From a bacterium (GTDB lineage Bacteria; UBP15; UBA6099; JAJRTR01), in NCBI GenBank assembly GCA_024278215.1, contig JAJRTR010000194.1, positions 1-36,411 of the forward strand: a stretch of 36,411 nt of DNA, written 5' to 3'. Within the stretch, counting starts at the first letter, position 1, and each line of letters opens with the position of its first letter. Under the pieces are notes generated by a model. It ran no database searches. It was not told the DNA's origin and saw only the letters and a list, made by a program, of their open reading frames with translations. The position numbers were made by a program, and so were the translations under genes. Below, piece after piece: positions 34,401 to 36,411 of this stretch.

Positions 34401-36411
34401 TATTTGTGAGGGAAGTGTCCGAATTGGACTGCATATCCTCGCAGGCGACAAATATATATTCGCCGCCCTCGTCGAGCCCGTCCGCATCGCACGAATGGCT
34501 TGTGGTTCCCGTTCCCGAGCATTCATTCCCGACAGCCATATCGTCATACCCGAGATCGGTGAGCGCCCATCTGCATGTCGCGTTTTCGTCCGTATTAAAA
34601 GTTATTGTCTGTGATGTCGTTGCGAAAACGGTTCCCGTCGCCGGGCTCCAGTTGCTCTGCACCGGCAGAGTGGTGTCTATTGTGTAGCCGAGTTCGGAAT
34701 TGGTCGTGTTCGTGTCCTCATTGCCCTGAAGATCGGAGCAGGAAATATATAATGTGACAGAACCTTCGCTCAGACCGCTGACGTTGCATGTGAGGCTGGT
34801 GGTGCCGCCGCCGCCGCACGTGCGCACGGACGTAATGTCGCTGTAACCATCGTCGGTCGTCGACCACCTGCATGTCGCGTTTTCGTCGGTATCGAATGTA
34901 ATCGCTACAGAAGGCGAAGTCAGCGACGCGCCGTCCGCCGGGTTCCAGTTGCTCTGCACCGGCGTCGACAGGTCGACGATGTACGTCACCGCTTCATTCG
35001 TCGCGGATGTATGCTCATTGCCGTCACCGTCCGTACACGCGAAGTATACAGTCTGCGTCGCCGCGCCGAGTCCCGTCACCGAACAGCTTTGCAACTTTGT
35101 CGCCGCGCCGGAACATTCATTGAGCGCCGGCATCGCGCTGTAGCCGTTGTCGTTCTGCTCCCACCTGCATGTCGCGTTCTCGCCGGTAACGAATGTGACG
35201 GTCGGCGACGCGGTCGCAATGGATGTTCCGTCCGCCGGTGCAATGCTGGAAATCACAGGCGGCAGGGTGTCTATACTGTAAGTAAGACCCGTGTTTGTAT
35301 CCGCCGAATCCTCGTTGCCGGAAGTATCGGCACATGCGAGATAAACAGTTACAACACCTTCGGAAAGCCCCGCGGTCTGGCAACTCTGGCTCGTCGTGCC
35401 CGCGCCCGAACATTCGCTGCCCGCTCCCATAGTCGTATAATCGGTATCGCTCAGCGACCACCTGCACGTTGCGTTTTCGTCGGTAGTGAAAGTTATCGCC
35501 GGTGTCGAGGTCGCGAGATTCGAGCCGTTGACCGGGCTCCAGCCGCTCTGTGCCGGAGGCGATACATCCACGAGCACGCCGTCCGAACTCTGCGGAGTCG
35601 ACTGCGCCCCGACACCGTTCTCCGCTTTGACGGTTATGTAATACATGTGACCGTCGCCGAGTGACAGTCCTGAGATCGTTACCGTTCTCGAAACGCCGTT
35701 ATCCGTCCATCCCACAAGGTCCGTCGCTCCGAGCGTCAGCCCGGCGGCATACCAGTACTTCGCTATCCCCGTTTCAGTATCTGACGAAGTCGTCCAGTTC
35801 GCGGACAGCGCGGAATCGCTGGTAATGACGTCGATGTCCGCGCCCGTGCCGTCTGCAACAGAGACATCCGACGGCGGTGTCGCGTCGACCGTCTGGCCGT
35901 TGGAACTGGTAGCGTTGGACATAAGCCACACGCCGTTCTGGGCCTTGACGGAGAAATAATATGTCTGGCCATCGACAAGTGAGAGTCCGGTCTTCGTGAC
36001 GGAAGTCGCCACGCCCACATTCGTCCAATCGACGACATCGGTTGCACCGGCGGTAGTTCCGATTACATACCAGTACCTGTATATTCCACTTTCCAGGTCG
36101 GATGAAGTCGCCCAGTTGGCCGACAACTCGGAAGTCGAGGCCGTATAAGAAACATCGGAACTGAGGCCGTCGTATACCCACGAAATATCTGAAGGCGGAG
36201 TGCTGTCGTCGAAGTTCGCCATCTGGCCATCGGACGACACCGGAGTGGATTCGAGCCCCGCGCCGTTTTCGGCCTTTACGGAGAAATAATATACCTGGTC
36301 GTCGATAAGCGACAAACCAGTGCGGGTGACGGATGTCGATGTGGCATTATCAGTCCAATCGACAATGTCGACGCTGCCGGCGGATGTGCCGATAGCATAC
36401 CAGTATTTCGC
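25438..36411 (-). CDS. Giant repeat protein, upstream part (5' partial; ends at the internal TAA)
   Basis: At least 3,657 residues: open at the window edge (first visible codons read 'AKYWYAIGTSAG') and ending '...SCAVSGLIEGA' at the TAA. It contains 18 A repeats (one partial) and most of 18 B repeats. A repeats read roughly V-x-DGTGADIDTT..., NWTASSDxESGI, YWYAIGTTAGGTDVVDWT, GLSLTDGQTYY, VKAENGAGLxS, SDGQ, in an FN3-like strand pattern. B repeats read PVQSNW-P-GS, TDENATCRWSL, a Cys about 15-18 residues later, SQSC, GLSEG, VYIACTD, NED, YTVDTT. B runs here are 6 (about 33795-35562), 3, 3, 2, 2 and 2. The stop falls between the third and fourth cysteine of the last B repeat, so this product would end in an unpaired half-domain. 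No signal peptide or start codon is within the window. Confidence 0.85.
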   Translation of the reverse strand, partial: AKYWYAIGTSAGSVDIVDWTDNATSTSVTRTGLSLIDDQVYYFSVKAENGAGLESTPVSSDGQMANFDDSTPPSDISWVYDGLSSDVSYTASTSELSANWATSSDLESGIYRYWYVIGTTAGATDVVDWTNVGVATSVTKTGLSLVDGQTYYFSVKAQNGVWLMSNATSSNGQTVDATPPSDVSVADGTGADIDVITSDSALSANWTTSSDTETGIAKYWYAAGLTLGATDLVGWTDNGVSRTVTISGLSLGDGHMYYITVKAENGVGAQSTPQSSDGVLVDVSPPAQSGWSPVNGSNLATSTPAITFTTDENATCRWSLSDTDYTTMGAGSECSGAGTTSQSCQTAGLSEGVVTVYLACADTSGNEDSADTNTGLTYSIDTLPPVISSIAPADGTSIATASPTVTFVTGENATCRWEQNDNGYSAMPALNECSGAATKLQSCSVTGLGAATQTVYFACTDGDGNEHTSATNEAVTYIVDLSTPVQSNWNPADGASLTSPSVAITFDTDENATCRWSTTDDGYSDITSVRTCGGGGTTSLTCNVSGLSEGSVTLYISCSDLQGNEDTNTTNSELGYTIDTTLPVQSNWSPATGTVFATTSQTITFNTDENATCRWALTDLGYDDMAVGNECSGTGTTSHSCDADGLDEGGEYIFVACEDMQSNSDTSLTNTALYYVVDTTPPVQSGWYPATSQTVGTNSPTITFTTNEAATCRWSLSDTDYTTMGAGNECSGALSTSQSCAVSGLSEGLDYVYIACVDLYANEDSASGNTDLFYNVDSTPPVQSNWDPASGTYVSSTSPTITFDTDEIASCKWSLTDQDYASMAGSCSGDSSTYHSCSLSGLSGGTQVVYFACEDTLSNADDAASNSELTYTVDTTPPSDIATVYDGEGIGVDIDTATSGVQLSANWTASADAESGIVSYWYAIGTTPGGTNIRTYTDNATATTVTATGLSLSDSTTYYVSVKAENGAGLMSNVTTSDGQTTDFIDTTPPSGISSVYDGSTGSDIDFVGSASQLSATWSTSSDPESGITAYWYAAGTTAGATDVVDWTNNATSTTATMTGLSLTDTQTYYISIKAENGAGLESAATSSDGQTVDITPPGDLAEVRDGNGLDIDFTTDSDRLAANWDAAVDNESGLFRYWYAIGTSAGATDVVDWTDVGFSEGVTRTGLTLVEAQTYYVSAKSENYAGVQSGVTTSDGQTFDTTLPSQSGWSPATGTVLTSTSQAISFNTDENATCRWALSDLPYYSIPITYECAGSGTTSHTCSTTGLSEGPEIVYISCVDMADNADSVSTNSDLDYTVDTTAPVQSNWNPAKDSTVNTATPTVAFDTDESATCRWSDTDQAYSAMPGGNSCGTSTTNHSCSVTGLAEGANTIYTACTDDYGNEDTASTNESIAYTLDTTPPVQSSWDPADGSYLPNTSPTIDLNTDEDAICRWSLTDDDYDTMPGANTCAGGGTKSHICSASGLTTGAEVVYIACTDMFANSHIAADNTEINYTIDTTAPADVAAVNDGTGADIDVTALGTILSANWTASTDAESGIAKYWYAIGTTAGGVDVVGWTDNGANTSVTHTGLSLVDDQMYYFTVKAENGAGLESGEVSSDGQMADFTDSTEPSPVTYVYDGLVADAVYSGSTTTLSANWDAASDPESGISTYWMAIGTTAGATDVVTWQSTNGPVTSDTIYGLSLTNGQTYYVSVKAQNGAALKSTAVSSDGQTIDNTPPDDVATVNDGTGADIDSTNSLTTLSANWTASIDAESDVEGYYYAVGSSPGSTNIVNWTYNGTNTSVTHSGLSLGGGATYYFSIKAVNNAGLESTPVVSDGQTVDISPPEQSGWSPAKGSSINTTAPSITFTTDENATCRWSLTDGAYASIPSLKTCDGIDSTSQTCYPTGLIEGSEYVYIACVDSLGNEDSDATNENINYTVDLSTPVQSNWSPSPGSTITSSATDITFGTDENATCRWSLSDQSYSAMSSGATCSGAGTYGQSCSVAGMSEGTEIVYIACEDTAGNGDTVSTNSELSYSVDYSPPVQSAWSPAKSSIVGTDSPTITFTTDETGYCRWSLTDLGYSSISSSNNCTGGGTTSHSCSTSGLQQGIEYVYISCTDIMSNEDTSATNEDIDYTIDTTPPDTITTVNDGTGADIDTTTSGTELSANWTASADAETGITRYWYSIGTTAGGNDLVDWTDNGPSTSVTRSGLALTDDETYYFTVKAENGAGLVSFTTSSDGQVADFTDSTPPSDIATVNDGTGSDIDFDGSTTQLSANWTASSDPESGVSKYWYAVGTTAGGTDVVAWTDNSANTSVTQTGLSLTDGQTYYFTVKAENGMGLESNPADSDGVTIDSSAPAAVTVSDGTGADITYTTDTSQLSANWTASSDSESGIAGYWYSIGTTSCGTEVVGLTDIGASLSVTATGLTLTDGTTYYFCVTAENEAGLLSTPASSDGQTLDISTPVQSAWNPADGSTLTDTSATLTFTTGEAATCRWSLSDVAYTSMPGGNICTGGGTTSQSCAVSGLSQGSGYVYLACNDEAGNYDSAASNTELNYTVDTLPPVQSNWNPAKDSFLATSSTTLTFTTDENATCRWSLTDDAYSSMSAGNECSGAGTGTQSCAVTGLSEGADYVYVACIDTAANEDTASTNEDISYTIDTTAPSDVATVYDGSTYHVDIDTVTSGTTLSANWTASSDTGSGITAYWYAIGTTAGGTDIVDWTDNGTGVNVTRTGLSLSDATTYYFTVKAENGAGLESNPVSSDGQQTDFADSTPPADIATVNDGTGADVDLWGLGSQLSANWTASSDPESGIAAYYYAVGTTAGGTDIVDWTSNGISTNLTRTALTLIDGQTYYVSIKAQNGVGLESSVATSDGVLVDTSPPLDIATVNDGTGADVDYSTSLTQLSANWTASSDPGSGIVRYMYAIGITAGGTGIAGWTDNGTNTSVTRSGLTLVDGQIYYVTVKAENGAGLESTPVSSNGQRVDASLPVQSGWDPADGDTIATSTPTVTFTTNENASCRWALTDTSYDLMPGGNTCDVSQSTAHTCSVTGLVEGAQVVYVACADVAGNEDSAASNTELDYTVDTQEPVQSNWNPSDGSYITGTSATIDLNTDEIATCRWSLSDLAYSSMFSGNTCSGSLSTSHSCFTNGFSTGTQNVYIACADPVDNENSDTTNSELSYIVDITPPTMVATINDGTGADIDITTSATQMSANWTAASDPETGVAKYWYAIGTSAGGNEIVDWTDNGTNLSFTKTGLALSDGQLYYVAVKAENNAGLIGSANSSDGQTVDLSDLTPPSDITSVYDGTGTDIDVTGSTTELSANWTASSDAESGVAKYWYQIGTTPGGGELAGWTDNGTNTSVTRGSLPLSHGVTYYFTVKAENGMGLQSNTTTSDGVVVDATAPSAVTVSDGTGADVDFITSATTISANWTASTDAESGVIAYYYAVGTTSGGTDIVDWTGNGTSQTVTNSGLTLVDGTTYYVSVKSENGVGVESAVATSDGQKLDLTTPVQSAWGPAKGSTLTTTSPTITLTTDEAAYCRWSQSDISYSSMSGANQCSGGGTTSLSCDVTGLSEGVEYVYVACMDEAGNSDDSSTNEDIDYTIDTLPPAQSAWNPAKSAYVDTTSPTITLTTDEAAYCRWSLTDDAYSGMSGSNACSGGGTTSQSCAVSGLIEGA
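33795..35562 (-). repeat. Run of six consecutive four-cysteine B repeats
   Basis: Six B repeats follow one another without an A repeat, opening with 'PPAQSGWSP', 'PPVISSIAP', 'PVQSNWNP', 'LPVQSNWSP', 'PPVQSGWYP' and 'PPVQSNWDP'. Elsewhere B repeats come in threes (about 31926-32811 and 30058-30950) or twos. Each has the four cysteines in the same order. Boundaries are approximate, derived from residue counts. Confidence 0.75.

Larger units (their letters stand above)
15742..36411 (-). other. Giant tandem-repeat surface protein gene, interrupted by one in-frame TAA (5' end outside window)
   Basis: One reading frame runs from the window edge to TAA at 15742-15744: 20,670 bp, 6,890 codons including two stops. 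The only interruption is TAA at 25438-25440. The frame is identical on both sides, and the protein repeat pattern continues through it without a missing or extra codon. Domain order from the N-terminal side is AAA, 6B, AAA, 3B, AAA, 3B, AAA, then eight runs of BB alternating with AAA, then an FN3-like domain and a C-terminal GW domain. In total there are about 36 A repeats (first one partial) and 28 B repeats. An extracellular adhesin or stalk-like role is inferred from the composition (T, S, G, D, N rich, very few lysines) and the disulfide-type B repeats. No anchor is visible. Confidence 0.85.

Noticed and set aside
15742-36411. Repeats as a CRISPR array or non-coding satellite
   Set aside because: Repeat units are about 300 bp, codon-periodic and encode conserved protein domains; no short repeat-spacer pattern.
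16530-36411. RTX toxin or type I secretion signature in the D/G-rich loops
   Set aside because: DGTGADID occurs once per domain and is not the tandem GGxGxDxUx nonapeptide.

Overview
The window looks like chromosomal DNA from a Gram-negative bacterium. An outer-membrane beta-barrel candidate (2860-4059), several proteins with Sec-type signals and a DUF169/ferredoxin pair suggest a deltaproteobacterium-like (Desulfobacterota-type) anaerobe or a related uncultured lineage. That placement is inference from gene content only. No rRNA, tRNA, CRISPR array or phage genes were seen.

Layout. The left 15.7 kb holds short, mostly single-gene units. These are a rhomboid intramembrane protease; an acyl-CoA synthetase divergent from a beta-barrel protein; a GNAT acetyltransferase; a degraded IS1634-like insertion sequence (about 4933-6902) whose transposase carries a frameshift and a nonsense codon; tex; a membrane-bound class III nucleotide cyclase; an acyl-CoA dehydrogenase; an exported M48 metalloprotease overlapping a two-domain TlpA-like thioredoxin protein; and a two-gene unit of an Fe-S protein plus a DUF169 protein. 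The acyl-CoA synthetase and acyl-CoA dehydrogenase point to fatty or organic acid activation and oxidation. The proteases and the thioredoxin protein point to envelope protein quality control.

The right 20.7 kb (15742 to the window edge, minus strand) is one giant open frame, interrupted only by a single in-frame TAA at 25438-25440. It encodes at least 6,888 residues, almost all tandem beta-sandwich repeats. A is a FN3-like repeat of about 106-112 residues that always occurs in triplets. B is a four-cysteine, Ig-like repeat of about 98 residues, occurring in runs of 2, 3 or 6. I count about 36 A and 28 B repeats, then one ordinary FN3-like domain and a C-terminal domain with two 'GW' modules. 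A ten-domain super-unit (AAABBA'A'A'B'B', about 3.14 kb) recurs with matching landmarks at 28441, 25306, 22168 and 19027. The start of the gene lies outside the window.

The most interesting items are: (i) the hierarchical repeat giant and its lone nonsense codon; (ii) an imperfect structured repeat of about 175 bp found twice, both times 42-45 nt upstream of the start codon of a membrane or exported protease gene, which is either a miniature mobile element or a leader RNA; and (iii) several proteins whose expected catalytic or ligand residues are replaced (acyl-CoA dehydrogenase, ferredoxin, second thioredoxin domain).
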